A DNA stretch of 64,000 nt from Qaidamihabitans albus (GTDB taxonomy: Bacteria; Actinomycetota; Actinomycetes; Mycobacteriales; Pseudonocardiaceae), in NCBI RefSeq assembly GCF_016464705.1, contig NZ_JAEHOB010000014.1, positions 62,001 to 126,000 on the forward strand, read 5' to 3'. The stretch's first letter is position 1, and every line of letters begins with the position of its first letter. Positions 43,152-52,411 of this stretch are shown piece by piece. A program made the translations under genes and the position numbers. The notes beneath the pieces are model-generated. The model did not search any database and was not told the origin of the DNA. It saw only the letters and a program-made list of their open reading frames with translations.

Positions 43152-44732
43152 TCAGCCGAGCATCCGGATCGAGCTGGGCAGCACGTCGCCGTCGCTCAGC
43201 ACGAACGTCGCACCGTTGCCGAACATCGGCCGGTTGGTGTTGGCGAACGGGATCACGTCGACGTGGTCGATCACGGCACGCTCCGCCTCCGCCCAGCTGT
43301 CGCAGCCGTCCGTGCCGGTGGCCTGCGAGGCCTGCCCGACGGCCGTGATGTACTCGGCGTTGTCGATGCTGGCGAAGTTGTTGCCGTTGGGCGGGGTCGG
43401 CCCGGACAGGAACGGCACGAGCTGGGTCGGCAGGGTCACGTTCAGGGGGAGGAACGCGGCGTGCCACGTGCCCTGCCCCGCAGCGACGACCTGCTCGACC
43501 TGGGCATCGGTGCCGCCCCGCAACTCCACGTCCACGCCGACGGCCCGCCAGGAGCGTTGCACGAGCTCGGCGGCCGACTGCATGGGAGCGCCGAGCTTGC
43601 TCGGGTAGTGGAACGTCATCGACAGCCGCTCGCCGTCCCTGACGCGGATGCCGTCCGGGCCAGCCACCCAGCCCGCCTCGTCGAGCGCGGCGGCCGCCGC
43701 CTGCCTGTCGTGCTCGGGCAGGCGAGGCGCCGCCGTTTCACACGGTCCCGACCCGGTGGCGACGAGGCCGGAAGCCGGTTCGGCCATCCCCCCGGTGATG
43801 ACGTTGCGCAGCTCTCCGAGATCGAGTGCCTGCGCCAGGGCGCGCCGGACCGGTTCCGGCTCGGTGGGCATCCCGGCCTTCTGGTTGAACCACAGCTCGC
43901 CCAGCACGGCGAGGAGGTCCCGTTGGAGCAGTCCCTGTGCCTCCAGCCGCCTGCGGTCAGGTCCGACCACCGACCCCGCGTTGACCTCGCCGGAGCTGAG
44001 CAGGTTCGTCGCCGTCGTCTCGTTGGGCACGATCCGCAACACCACGGTGTCGGGCAGTCCGGGCTGGTCCTGCTGCCAGTCACCCGGACCCCACGTGTAG
44101 TCCTCGCGCCGGTCCAGCGTGTAGTGGTCGCCCTGGACGGCCTCGGTCAGCGTGAACATGCCCGTGCCCGCGCCGCCGCGTTCGAGCAGGCCGCGGTCGT
44201 CGAGGCCGGGCCGGCACACGATCGGCAGGCTGCCGATGTTGCGAGCGAGGAAAGCATCCGGCGCCGGGCTCTCCACCGTCACCGTCCGGGCGGCGTCATC
44301 GGCGGTGGCGCTCGCTCCCGGTGGCACGTAGAGCCCGGCGACGGCGGACCCGTTCTCGGGATTCCCGACGAAGTTGATGTTGTCGGCCACCACGCCGGCC
44401 GTCAGGGGGCTGCCGTCGGCACACGTGACACCCTCACGCAGGGTGAAGGTCGCCTCGGTCGTACTCGCCTCCCACTCCTCGGCGAGCCCGGACGCCAGCT
44501 CGCCGTCGACGTCGACCGTGACCAGCGAGTTGTAGAGGAACCGGTTGACCTGCATGGTGACCGCGAGTGTGCTGAAGTGCGGATCGAGGTTGCCCGGATC
44601 GCCGCCGAGCACCATCGTGAACGTCCCGCCGTCGACGAGGTCCTCCCCCGCCGTCCCGCCCCCGGAGCCTCCGCACGCGGCGAGAGTCAGAGCGAGCGCG
44701 CCGGCCGTGGCGATGGTCAGCACCGATTTCAT
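43152..44732 (-). CDS. Peptide ABC transporter substrate-binding lipoprotein (family 5, DppA/OppA-like)
   Basis: A 526-residue secreted lipoprotein: signal peptide with lipobox LTLAAC (lipid-anchored Cys20) followed by a Gly/Ser linker. The SBP_bac_5 core has GGDPGNLDPHFSTLA, VDVDGELASGLAEEW and TFTLREGVTCADGSPL. It captures peptides outside the membrane for the DppB/DppC-D/DppF importer downstream. It is the first gene of the peptide/D-amino acid operon. The ATG at 44732 is followed by a normal signal peptide. Confidence 0.93.
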   Translation of the reverse strand: MKSVLTIATAGALALTLAACGGSGGGTAGEDLVDGGTFTMVLGGDPGNLDPHFSTLAVTMQVNRFLYNSLVTVDVDGELASGLAEEWEASTTEATFTLREGVTCADGSPLTAGVVADNINFVGNPENGSAVAGLYVPPGASATADDAARTVTVESPAPDAFLARNIGSLPIVCRPGLDDRGLLERGGAGTGMFTLTEAVQGDHYTLDRREDYTWGPGDWQQDQPGLPDTVVLRIVPNETTATNLLSSGEVNAGSVVGPDRRRLEAQGLLQRDLLAVLGELWFNQKAGMPTEPEPVRRALAQALDLGELRNVITGGMAEPASGLVATGSGPCETAAPRLPEHDRQAAAAALDEAGWVAGPDGIRVRDGERLSMTFHYPSKLGAPMQSAAELVQRSWRAVGVDVELRGGTDAQVEQVVAAGQGTWHAAFLPLNVTLPTQLVPFLSGPTPPNGNNFASIDNAEYITAVGQASQATGTDGCDSWAEAERAVIDHVDVIPFANTNRPMFGNGATFVLSDGDVLPSSIRMLG

Positions 44733-44933
44733 GACGCCTCCAGCTCCAACGAGATCCTTGGACGAGGAGCCTGCCCACCGCGGACGCTCATGTCTTTGTT
44801 CGGCTCAACCAGAAATCGCCGGCCTTCTCGTCGTCGCGTCCGAACGACTCGCGCGGCACGCCCGTCGTCGGCGCAGGGGCGGCCAATTCGACGTGGGCGC
44901 GCATCTGGACGGCCGAGCCGGCCGGTTCCTGGC

Positions 44934-45020
44934 AACGGGCCGGTCCGACTGCCACGTGCGGCGGCGGTCACCAACGCGATCTTCCACCCGACGGGCTACC
45001 GAGTACGTGACCTGCCGCAA
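44934..45020 (+). pseudogene. Tiny 3' remnant of a molybdopterin-binding dehydrogenase large subunit
   Basis: In the 340-bp gap between the peptide operon and the XRE-BTAD regulator, the plus strand encodes LPRAAAVTNAIFHPTGYR and then VRDLP. This matches the last 25 or so residues of XdhA-type subunits (A-x-A-N-A-x-x-H-A-T-G-x-R-x-R-D-L-P). No other part of such a gene is readable, and the frame has no start. It is the same family as the larger remnant at 18786-19763. The rest of the gap (44733-44933, 45021-45072) shows nothing recognisable. Confidence 0.4.
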
Positions 45021-45072
45021 GTACCTCTCGGTCGACCAGCTGATCCGGACCGTGCCGCAGGCACCGGCTGGG

Positions 45073-47151
45073 CTACCGCAAGCCTCCCCTGTCCAGGGTG
45101 CGATCCAGCAGCCGGATGGTGGCCGCCCGCTGCGCGGCCTCCGGCTCCTCGGTGTCCAGCCGGTACCGGGCGTAATCGGCGAGCAGTGTGTGCATACCGT
45201 AGCTGTCGCCGTCGAGGATCGTGATCAGATGCTCGTCGACGAGCCGGTCGAGCAGCGACCGCACGTGCTCGACCGGCAGGTCGGCCAGCGCGGCCGCGTC
45301 GCCCGCGCTGAAGCTCGCCGAGGGATGCAGCGCCAGCAACCGGAACAGCCGCCGCTGAGCCGGTTCCAGTACGCGGTACGACAGCGCGAATACCTCCCGG
45401 AGCCCGTCGCTGCCGCCGGCGAGCTCACCCAGCCGGTCCTCGCCGGCTGCCATCAGCTCGGCCAGTTTCCGGACACCGCCCACCGAGCGGCTGCGCACAC
45501 GGCGGGCGGCCAGCTCGATGGCCAGCGGCAGCCGGCCGCACAGGTCGGCCAGCCACCGGACTGCATCGGGATCCGCCCGCGCACCGGCCTCGCCGGCCAT
45601 CCCGGACAACAGCTCCGCGGCGGCGGAAGGCGAAAGGACGTCCAGGAGGAGGCTCTGGCTGCCGTCGACGGCGAGAGTGCGCCTGCTGGTGACCAGGACC
45701 AGGCTGGCCGGACCAGCCGGTAACAGCGGCGCGATCTGCGCCTCGTCGGCCGCGTCGTCCAGCAACACCAGCGCCCGTTTGCCTGCCAGCCGGTCCCGGT
45801 ACAGCGCCGCGCGCTCACCGAGATCCTCCGGCATCCGGTCAGCGGGCACACCCAGCACCCTGAGGAACGCGGCCAGCACCGTCGCCGGGTCGGCGGGGGT
45901 GCGGCCACGACGCCCCCGCAGGTCCACGTACAACTGATGGTCGGCGTAGTGCCCGGCGGCGACCAGCCGGTGTGCCATGTGCACGGCCAGCCTGGTCTTG
46001 CCAACGCCGGCCATACCCTGGAGCACGTGCACCGGCACCGCCGTCGCACCCACGGCCGCGGCGACTGCCCCGCGCAGGGCGGCCAGCTCGGTGTCCCTGC
46101 CGACGAACTGGCCGACATCCGGAGGCAGCCTGCGCAAGACCGGCACCGGCTCGTGCTCCAGCGGCGCCGGCCCTTGGGCAAGCACCTGCACTCGCGCCCG
46201 TTCGAGCTCCGGCCCAGGATCGGCACCGAGTTCCTCCGCCAGGCGTCTCCGCAGCGTGTCGAACACCTCGATGGCCGCCGCCCTGCGTCCGCATCCGGCG
46301 AGTGCGACCATCAGCGCGGCGTGTGCCGCCTCGTGCAGCGGGTCGGCCTCCGTCACCTGCCCCAGCACCGGCAGCACGGCCTCGTGCCTGCCGAGTTCGG
46401 CGGCCACCGTCGCATACTCCACCGCCGCGGCCTGCCACTGGCGGGTCAATGACGCCACCACCGGGTGCGAACGCAGCTGTGGCAGGTCCGCCACCGGGTC
46501 GCCCCGCCACAGCCGCACGGCGTGCGCGAACGACCCCGCCGCCTCCACCAGCTCCCCTGCCGCGCGCTCGCGCCGAGCACGGGCGAGGAGGGCCCGGAAA
46601 CTCAGCAGGTCGACCTGCTCGTCGGTCACCGTCAGCTGGTAGCCGCCCGGCACGGCGCGCAGCAGCTGCCCGGAGCGCGGGGAATCCGGTCGCAACAGCC
46701 GGCGCAGGCGGGAGATCCGAGACTGCACCGAGTCCGGCGATGTCGATCGCACCCGCCCCGCGATCTCGGCGAGGCTCTGCCGGCTCACCGCGACGTTCGG
46801 CGTCAGTGCCAGTGACGCCAGCAGGACGCGCTGGATCTGTGAGCCGAGGTCCAGCTGGGTGCGTTTCACGACAACCCGCAGCGGCCCGAGAACGTCCACC
46901 CGCACTCCGCTGCCGTAAGCGCCGCCGTACCAGGCGGTCCTGGACAGTTCAACGGCCTCCTCGTGGGACAGCCGCAACGCGGCGGCCAGCTTCCGCAACG
47001 TGCTGGCGCGCGGACTACTCACCCTTCCCTGCTCGACGTCGCGCAACGCCGCCACACTCAACCCGGCGAGCATCGCGGCCTCCCGCTGGGTGAGCCGGGC
47101 TCGCTGGCGGAAGTTCCGGATCAGCGCACCCAGATCCGGAGAGGCGTACAT
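45073..47151 (-). CDS. XRE-HTH + SARP/BTAD + NB-ARC transcriptional regulator (AfsR-like fusion)
   Basis: A 692-residue multi-domain regulator. Residues 1-65 form an XRE-type HTH (LTQREAAMLAGLSVAALRDV). About 85-165 are an OmpR-like winged helix and 170-315 a bacterial transcriptional activation domain with SRLRRLLRPD and YQLTVTDEQVDL. From about 330 a NB-ARC ATPase follows, with Walker A GMAGVGKTRLA and ALVLLDDA. AfsR/SARP regulators normally lack the leading XRE domain, so it carries two DNA-binding modules. I use the ATG at 47151, since the earlier ATG at 47166 has no ribosome site. It may control the sugar transporter next to it or act more widely; no target is visible. Confidence 0.9.
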   Translation of the reverse strand: MYASPDLGALIRNFRQRARLTQREAAMLAGLSVAALRDVEQGRVSSPRASTLRKLAAALRLSHEEAVELSRTAWYGGAYGSGVRVDVLGPLRVVVKRTQLDLGSQIQRVLLASLALTPNVAVSRQSLAEIAGRVRSTSPDSVQSRISRLRRLLRPDSPRSGQLLRAVPGGYQLTVTDEQVDLLSFRALLARARRERAAGELVEAAGSFAHAVRLWRGDPVADLPQLRSHPVVASLTRQWQAAAVEYATVAAELGRHEAVLPVLGQVTEADPLHEAAHAALMVALAGCGRRAAAIEVFDTLRRRLAEELGADPGPELERARVQVLAQGPAPLEHEPVPVLRRLPPDVGQFVGRDTELAALRGAVAAAVGATAVPVHVLQGMAGVGKTRLAVHMAHRLVAAGHYADHQLYVDLRGRRGRTPADPATVLAAFLRVLGVPADRMPEDLGERAALYRDRLAGKRALVLLDDAADEAQIAPLLPAGPASLVLVTSRRTLAVDGSQSLLLDVLSPSAAAELLSGMAGEAGARADPDAVRWLADLCGRLPLAIELAARRVRSRSVGGVRKLAELMAAGEDRLGELAGGSDGLREVFALSYRVLEPAQRRLFRLLALHPSASFSAGDAAALADLPVEHVRSLLDRLVDEHLITILDGDSYGMHTLLADYARYRLDTEEPEAAQRAATIRLLDRTLDRGGLR

Positions 47152-47196
47152 GCTACCCCATTCCAATGTGGATGGTCACCGAAGGACGTTGCCGGA

Positions 47197-48114
47197 TCAC
47201 TTGGTCGAGCCGGCGAGCACTCCCTGCACGAAGTACCGCTGGAAGGCGAAGAAAACCGCCAGCGGAACGAGCATCGACAGGAACGAGCCGGTAGCGAGCA
47301 GGTCGATGTTCGAGCCGAACTGGCGCAGCTGCGACTGCAACGCCACCGTGATCGGCTGCGACTCCGGATCGGCGAAAACGAGCGCGACGAGTAGATCGTT
47401 CCAGACCCAGAGGAACTGGAAGATCGTCAACGACGCGATCGCGGGCAGGCCGACCGGAACGACCACCCTGCGGAAGATGAGCCACTCTCTGGCACCGTCC
47501 ATTCTGGCCGCCTCGATCAGGTCCCGCGGTATGCCCACGAAGAAGTTCCGCAGTAGGAACACCCCGAACGGCAGCCCCAGCGCCACGTGGAACAGTACGA
47601 CGCCGGCTATCGAGCCGAACATGTCCAGCGCGCCGTAAAGCCGCGCGATCGGGATCAACGCGACCTGGATGGGCATCACGAGCATGCTCACCACGGTGAC
47701 CATCACCCAGTCCCTGCCGCGGAAGTCGATCCAGGCCAGCGCGTAGGCTGCTGCGGCCGAGATCACCACGACCAGCACGGTCGCCGGCACCGAGATCAGC
47801 ACCGTGTTCCACAACGAGTCCAGTATCGTGTCATTGCTGACGATGTCCCGGTAGTTGTCCAGCGTCAGCTGGGCCGGAGCGGTGAAGATCGTCCACCACC
47901 CGTCGGCACGGTTGCTGGTCTCGCTGCGCAGTGACGCCACGAGCAGACCGAGCACGGGCATCAACCAGAACAACGCGATGACCACCAGCGCACCGCGCAG
48001 CAGCCGTGATCCGAGCCAGCCTGCGACCCGGGAGACGATGCCGCGCGGCGGCGGGCCACCGGTTCCGGTGTCGCGTGTGGCCCGTTCGGGGACGGGATCG
48101 GCTACGAGTGTCAT
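47197..48114 (-). CDS. Carbohydrate ABC transporter permease (MalG/AglG-like)
   Basis: A 305-residue binding-protein-dependent permease with six TM segments. The EAA loop is EAARMDGAREWLIFRRVVVP, and it ends FFAFQRYFVQGVLAGSTK, a hallmark of MalG-type subunits. The ATG at 48114 overlaps the partner permease by 4 bp. It works with the MalF-like, binding and ATPase proteins upstream in the operon. Similarity of the set to alpha-glucoside (Agl) importers suggests an oligosaccharide substrate such as trehalose, maltose or sucrose. Confidence 0.93.
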   Translation of the reverse strand: MTLVADPVPERATRDTGTGGPPPRGIVSRVAGWLGSRLLRGALVVIALFWLMPVLGLLVASLRSETSNRADGWWTIFTAPAQLTLDNYRDIVSNDTILDSLWNTVLISVPATVLVVVISAAAAYALAWIDFRGRDWVMVTVVSMLVMPIQVALIPIARLYGALDMFGSIAGVVLFHVALGLPFGVFLLRNFFVGIPRDLIEAARMDGAREWLIFRRVVVPVGLPAIASLTIFQFLWVWNDLLVALVFADPESQPITVALQSQLRQFGSNIDLLATGSFLSMLVPLAVFFAFQRYFVQGVLAGSTK

Positions 48115-49469
48115 CCGGATCGCGCCTTTCGGAATCGACGGATGTTGAACAGCATCGCGGGTACCACCAGCAGCAGGAGAATGACGACGAGGGCACTGCC
48201 CATGCCCTGGTCCCCGCCCGCGCCGAAGGACACCTGCCACATCTGGAGTGCGAGCACGTTCGCCTCCGCCTGCGACGATCCCGGCGCCACCACGTACACG
48301 AGCTCGAACACCTTGAGCACGTTGATCGCCAGTGTCACGAAGACCACGAGAAGCACCGGTGACAGCAGCGGCACCGTGACTCGCCGGAACACCTGCCCCT
48401 CGGTCGCCCCGTCCACCCGTGCCGCTTCGAGCGCTTCCCTGGGAATGGCCGAGAGGCCGGCGGCGATGAACGTCATGGCGAACCCGGTCATGATCCAGAT
48501 CCAGGCCGAGATGATCACCGGTGTGACCAGTCCGGGACCGAGCCACGTCAGACCGCGGAACGGTTCGGCGAAGTTCTCGGCGGGCAACCGGATGGTGTAG
48601 CCGCCATCGGCGAGACCGGGAAAGACGAATGTGCCGTCATCGGCCGTCGTCGTGGAAGCCACCACCTGCCCGTCCCGGACGGCGTGCACGGTGACACCGG
48701 GCAGGCCGGCCTCGCTCGCGCCGACGGCACCGTCCTGCCCCGACGAACCGACGTCGCGCCACAGGTAGCCACGCAGCTCGCCCACGGTGGGTTCGAGAAT
48801 GGTCGCCTGCTGCGCGTGCTCGGGCATCTCGCTGTCCCGCAGGCCCACCATGGGGATGGCGACGACCTCACCTGGCCGGACGAGTTCGGCGCTGCGGTAA
48901 CCGCCATCACCGGTGGCCGCCATCCCTGCTTCGTCCCTGGGCTCCGCGCCGGGGAACTCCGCGGACGAGGCGAACATGTCGTGCGCCGTCACGACCGCGG
49001 CGTTGGCGACCCCGAGGTCGGGATCCTCGTCGTACACGAGGCGGAAGATCACGCCCGAGGCGAACAGCGAGATCGCCATCGGCATGAACAGCACGAACCG
49101 GAACGCGGTCGCCCAGCTGACTCGTTCGGTCAGCACCGCGAACAGCAGCCCGAGTGCCGTGACCAGCGTCGGCGCCACCAGCAGCCAGACCAGGTTGTTC
49201 CGGAACGCCACCAGGGTGCGCTCGTCGGAGAACGCCTCGATGTAGTTGCCCAACCCGAGGAATTCCTCACCGGAGGCGTCGAAGAGGCTCCGTCCCAGCG
49301 AGAACGCGATCGGATAGACGATGTAGAGGACCAGGAGTATCGCGCACGGCCAGAGAAACAGTGCCGCGCGCCGGCCCCCGCTGCCCTGGATGCCGGATCG
49401 CCTGCGCCTCTTCCGTGCGGTTCCGCCGAGTTCTAGCACCTCGACGGAACCCACGTCCTTGCTTGCCAT
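48111..49469 (-). CDS. Carbohydrate ABC transporter permease (MalF/AglF-like) with inserted beta-sandwich domain
   Basis: A 452-residue permease, about 150 longer than usual. The membrane core is normal: FLWPCAILLVLYIVYPIAF, then the EAA loop EALEAARVDGATEGQVFRRV. Between the third and fourth TM segments (residues about 165-310) lies an extra-cytoplasmic insert. Its second half reads GLPGVTVHAVRDGQVVAS, a turn, then DDGTFVFPGLADGGYTIRLP, which is a carboxypeptidase-regulatory/SdrB-like beta-sandwich. E. coli MalF has its large P2 loop at the same place. The insert probably contacts the binding protein or cell wall. It overlaps the MalG-like gene by 4 bp. Confidence 0.92.
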   Translation of the reverse strand: MASKDVGSVEVLELGGTARKRRRRSGIQGSGGRRAALFLWPCAILLVLYIVYPIAFSLGRSLFDASGEEFLGLGNYIEAFSDERTLVAFRNNLVWLLVAPTLVTALGLLFAVLTERVSWATAFRFVLFMPMAISLFASGVIFRLVYDEDPDLGVANAAVVTAHDMFASSAEFPGAEPRDEAGMAATGDGGYRSAELVRPGEVVAIPMVGLRDSEMPEHAQQATILEPTVGELRGYLWRDVGSSGQDGAVGASEAGLPGVTVHAVRDGQVVASTTTADDGTFVFPGLADGGYTIRLPAENFAEPFRGLTWLGPGLVTPVIISAWIWIMTGFAMTFIAAGLSAIPREALEAARVDGATEGQVFRRVTVPLLSPVLLVVFVTLAINVLKVFELVYVVAPGSSQAEANVLALQMWQVSFGAGGDQGMGSALVVILLLLVVPAMLFNIRRFRKARSG

Positions 49470-49481
49470 GAACGGCTCCCG

Positions 49482-50780
49482 CTACTTCTCGAAAGCTTCG
49501 GCCGCGTGCGTTTCCAGATCGGCCGTGGCCTTGCGGACATCCCCGCTACCGAGGAAGTCCTGCAGGTCCTGCCACATGCCCGCACCCACGGTCGCGCCGA
49601 AGGAGGTGGGAACGAGGTCCGACATGTCGAACCGCACGTTCCCCCCGGCCTCCCGCAACTGCTGGGCGATGGACCGGCTCAGCTCGTCCGGGTAGCTCTC
49701 CAGGTTCACCTGCTCGTTCGGCGAGAGGAACCCGCCACGCTCCGCCCAGATCTCGGCCGCCCGCGGGGAGGCGAGGAACTGCATCAGTTCCTTCGTCGCC
49801 GCGTCACCGGTGAAGGCGACGGCCGCGTCGCCTCCGACCACGGCACTGCGCTGGCCACCCTCGAGCACCGGGAACGGGAACAGCTGGGCGTCCTCGCCGA
49901 GGACGGAAGCGGTGCTCGAGGTGATGACGCCACCGACGAAATCTCCCTCGTACACCATCGCCGCCGAAGGGTCGTCACCGAACACGTTGTTCACCGAGGT
50001 CGGGAAGTCGGTCTGCAACGTTCCGCCGGTGCCGCCGGCGAGCCGGTCCTTCGCCAGCAACTCGCGCATCTTCTCGAGCGCTTCCCGCACCGAAGGGTGG
50101 GTCCACGGGATCTCGTGCCGGCTCAGCTTGTCGTACATCTCGGGTCCCGCGGTCTGCAGGTAGATGTTCTCGAACCAGTCGGTGAGCACCCAACCGTCGG
50201 CACCACCCACCGACAGCGGTGCGATCCCGTTGTCCGCCAGTGTCTTCATGACACCGGCGAGCTCCTCGCCCGTCGAGGGCGGGCTTACGCCGGCCTCGTC
50301 GAACAGTCCCGTGTTGTACCAGAAGGTCGACTTGTTGGCGGCCTTGAAGTACACCCCGTACATCTCACCGTCTACGGTGCCCAGTTCCCGCCACAGCTCG
50401 GGATAGTCCTGCTCGACAGTGTTCCGGGTGGCTTCCGGCAGCGGTTGCAACGCACCCGCGCGGGCGAACTGCTGTACCAGTCCCGGTTGTGGCAGCAGCG
50501 CGACATTCGGTGGCGTGGAACCGTCGATGCGGGTCTGCAGCACCGTCGGCAGGTCGTCCCCCGCCGACGTGTAGTTCACGCTCGCGCCGGTCTCGTCCTC
50601 GAACTGGGCCAGCACCTCCTCGAAGGCCTTCTGCTCCTCACCCGACCAGTACCCGGCCACTTCCAGTTTCTGTCCACCGAGGTCCGCCGCGTCGTCGCCG
50701 CCACCGGCAGAACCACATGCGGCGACCCCCGTGACGGCGAGAACGGCCACTAACAGCCGGGAAACCTTCCGCATTCTCAT
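49482..50780 (-). CDS. Sugar ABC transporter substrate-binding lipoprotein (family 1, AglE-like)
   Basis: A 432-residue lipoprotein with signal peptide MRKVSRLLVAVLAVTGVAAC and a lipid-anchored Cys followed by Gly/Ser/Asp. The SBP_bac_1 core shows KLEVAGYWSGEEQKAFEEVL and DGEMYGVYFKAANKSTFWYN, as in alpha-glucoside binding proteins. Two more ATGs lie upstream (50789, 50795); I use 50780 because GAGG sits 9 bases before it and the basic n-region starts there. It is coupled to the ATPase gene and precedes both permeases, an unusual ATPase-first order. Confidence 0.92.
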   Translation of the reverse strand: MRMRKVSRLLVAVLAVTGVAACGSAGGGDDAADLGGQKLEVAGYWSGEEQKAFEEVLAQFEDETGASVNYTSAGDDLPTVLQTRIDGSTPPNVALLPQPGLVQQFARAGALQPLPEATRNTVEQDYPELWRELGTVDGEMYGVYFKAANKSTFWYNTGLFDEAGVSPPSTGEELAGVMKTLADNGIAPLSVGGADGWVLTDWFENIYLQTAGPEMYDKLSRHEIPWTHPSVREALEKMRELLAKDRLAGGTGGTLQTDFPTSVNNVFGDDPSAAMVYEGDFVGGVITSSTASVLGEDAQLFPFPVLEGGQRSAVVGGDAAVAFTGDAATKELMQFLASPRAAEIWAERGGFLSPNEQVNLESYPDELSRSIAQQLREAGGNVRFDMSDLVPTSFGATVGAGMWQDLQDFLGSGDVRKATADLETHAAEAFEK

Positions 50781-50791
50781 CTCTGACATCC

Positions 50792-51988
50792 TCATCGATT
50801 CCAGATCGCTGTACCGGTTTGGTGATCGAAGAACTGCAAGCGTGCGGTATCCACGCGTACCTCGATCTGCTGTCCCTCGAAAATGCGTGTACGCGGGCTG
50901 AACCTGCCCACCAGCACGGTTGACCCGACGCCGCGCGAGCCAACCGGCTCGCCGGCGTCGCGGGCGAGTTCCACCGTGTCGTCGGTAACCACCGGTCGCG
51001 CCTCGACCGGAAAGTGGACCATGACGTCGGAGCCCATCGCCTCGACCAGGTCGGCCGAAGAACCCAGCACGGCGCCCTCGACCGCCCCGTCGAGTGCCGC
51101 GTCCTCCATGTCCTCGGGGCGGATGCCGAGCACGATTTCCCTGCCGTCATAGGCGGCCAGTGCCGGACGCCGCGCGAGGAGGCCGTCCGGCAACACGAGC
51201 CGCTGGTCGCCGACCTCGACCGAGTACTGGCCGTACTCCGTCGAGCGCAAGGTCGCGCTGACCAGGTTCATCCCCGGCGAGCCGATGAAACCCGCGACGA
51301 AAAGGTTGACCGGCCGGTCGTAGAGTTCCTGCGGCGGCCCCACCTGTTGCAGCACGCCGCGCTTCATCACCGCGACCCGGTCTCCGAGGGTCATCGCCTC
51401 GGTCTGGTCGTGGGTGACGTAGACGGTCGTGACGTTGAGATCACGCTGGATCCTGGCGATCTCCGCGCGCATCTGCATGCGCAGTTTGGCATCCAGATTG
51501 GACAGTGGTTCGTCCATCAGGAAGGCCTGCGGCTCCCTGACGATCGCCCGCCCCATGGCGACCCGCTGCCGCTGGCCACCGGAAAGGTTCTTCGGCTTGC
51601 GCTCGAGATGCTCGTGCAGGTCGAGCACGCGAGCGACCTCCCGCACCCGCCGGTCGATCTCGCCCTTGTCGAGCTTGCGCAGGGTGAGTCCGAACGAGAT
51701 GTTGTCGTAGACGTTCAGATGCGGGTACAGCGCGTAGGACTGGAAGACCATGGCGACGTCCCGGTCCCGCGCCGGCAGGTCGTTGACGACCGTGCCGCCG
51801 ATCTCGACCTTGCCTGAGCTGATCTCCTCCAGCCCGGCGATCATCCGCAGTGCGGTCGTCTTGCCACAACCAGATGGTCCGACCAGTACCAGGAACTCTC
51901 CGTCCGAGATCTCCAGGTCCAGGCCCTCGACGGCATGAGTGCCGTCGCCGTATCGCTTGTCGAGCTGAGTCAGTGCGATTCCCGCCAC
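50792..51988 (-). CDS. Sugar ABC transporter ATP-binding protein (MalK/MsmK/UgpC-like)
   Basis: A 398-residue ATPase. Walker A GPSGCGKTT, signature LSGGQRQRVAMGRAI, Walker B FLMDEPLSNLD and H-loop VTHDQTEAM are followed by a MalK-type regulatory domain with GIRPEDM and FFDHQTGTAIW. The GTG at 51988 has AGGAGG 5-6 bases upstream; an in-frame start at 52072 would add a basic leader from the promoter region. It is the first gene of the sugar transporter operon. One such ATPase often serves several sugar importers in actinobacteria. Confidence 0.94.
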   Translation of the reverse strand: MAGIALTQLDKRYGDGTHAVEGLDLEISDGEFLVLVGPSGCGKTTALRMIAGLEEISSGKVEIGGTVVNDLPARDRDVAMVFQSYALYPHLNVYDNISFGLTLRKLDKGEIDRRVREVARVLDLHEHLERKPKNLSGGQRQRVAMGRAIVREPQAFLMDEPLSNLDAKLRMQMRAEIARIQRDLNVTTVYVTHDQTEAMTLGDRVAVMKRGVLQQVGPPQELYDRPVNLFVAGFIGSPGMNLVSATLRSTEYGQYSVEVGDQRLVLPDGLLARRPALAAYDGREIVLGIRPEDMEDAALDGAVEGAVLGSSADLVEAMGSDVMVHFPVEARPVVTDDTVELARDAGEPVGSRGVGSTVLVGRFSPRTRIFEGQQIEVRVDTARLQFFDHQTGTAIWNR

Positions 51989-52411
51989 GCGAACCTCCTC
52001 TCCTTTGATGAAGGCGAATTCTGCGGGCAGCCGCGTCGTTCGAGCGGTGACAGGAAAGATAGGGGGCAACACCCTAAGGGAGCCTTAACAGCCGAGACCG
52101 TTCCACTTAACCGCCTCGATTGTTCACAGCAGGCCACCGATGAGCCCCTACCAGCCGAGGCGCCGCCGACGTACGCTCGCCCGTCACCGGCCGACGTCGG
52201 ACAGCGCGCTCGCGGCGTCGTAAGCGCGCGGGCGCCGTACCCGTACCGTTCCCGCACCCGCCGGCCGCCGAGTTCCCGTGACCAGTGGTTTCGCGATGGC
52301 CGCCACGCGTCGGGCCGGTCCGCGATCTGCCAGGGGGACCGGTGAGGCTGACAGCGGCCGCGCACGCGGTTGGCCGCGCGGCGCGACGAGCATCCGGTGA
52401 GAAGGCAGGCG
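51989..52411. promoter_or_regulatory. Divergent promoter region between the sugar ABC operon and the two-component system
   Basis: About 420 bp between divergent starts. TAAGG-GAG-CCTTA at 52075-52087 is a perfect short inverted repeat in a locally AT-richer segment, a candidate regulator site or promoter for the ABC operon. The remainder is GC-rich without a gene. The response regulator's ribosome site GAGAAGG lies just before 52412. Confidence 0.4.
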
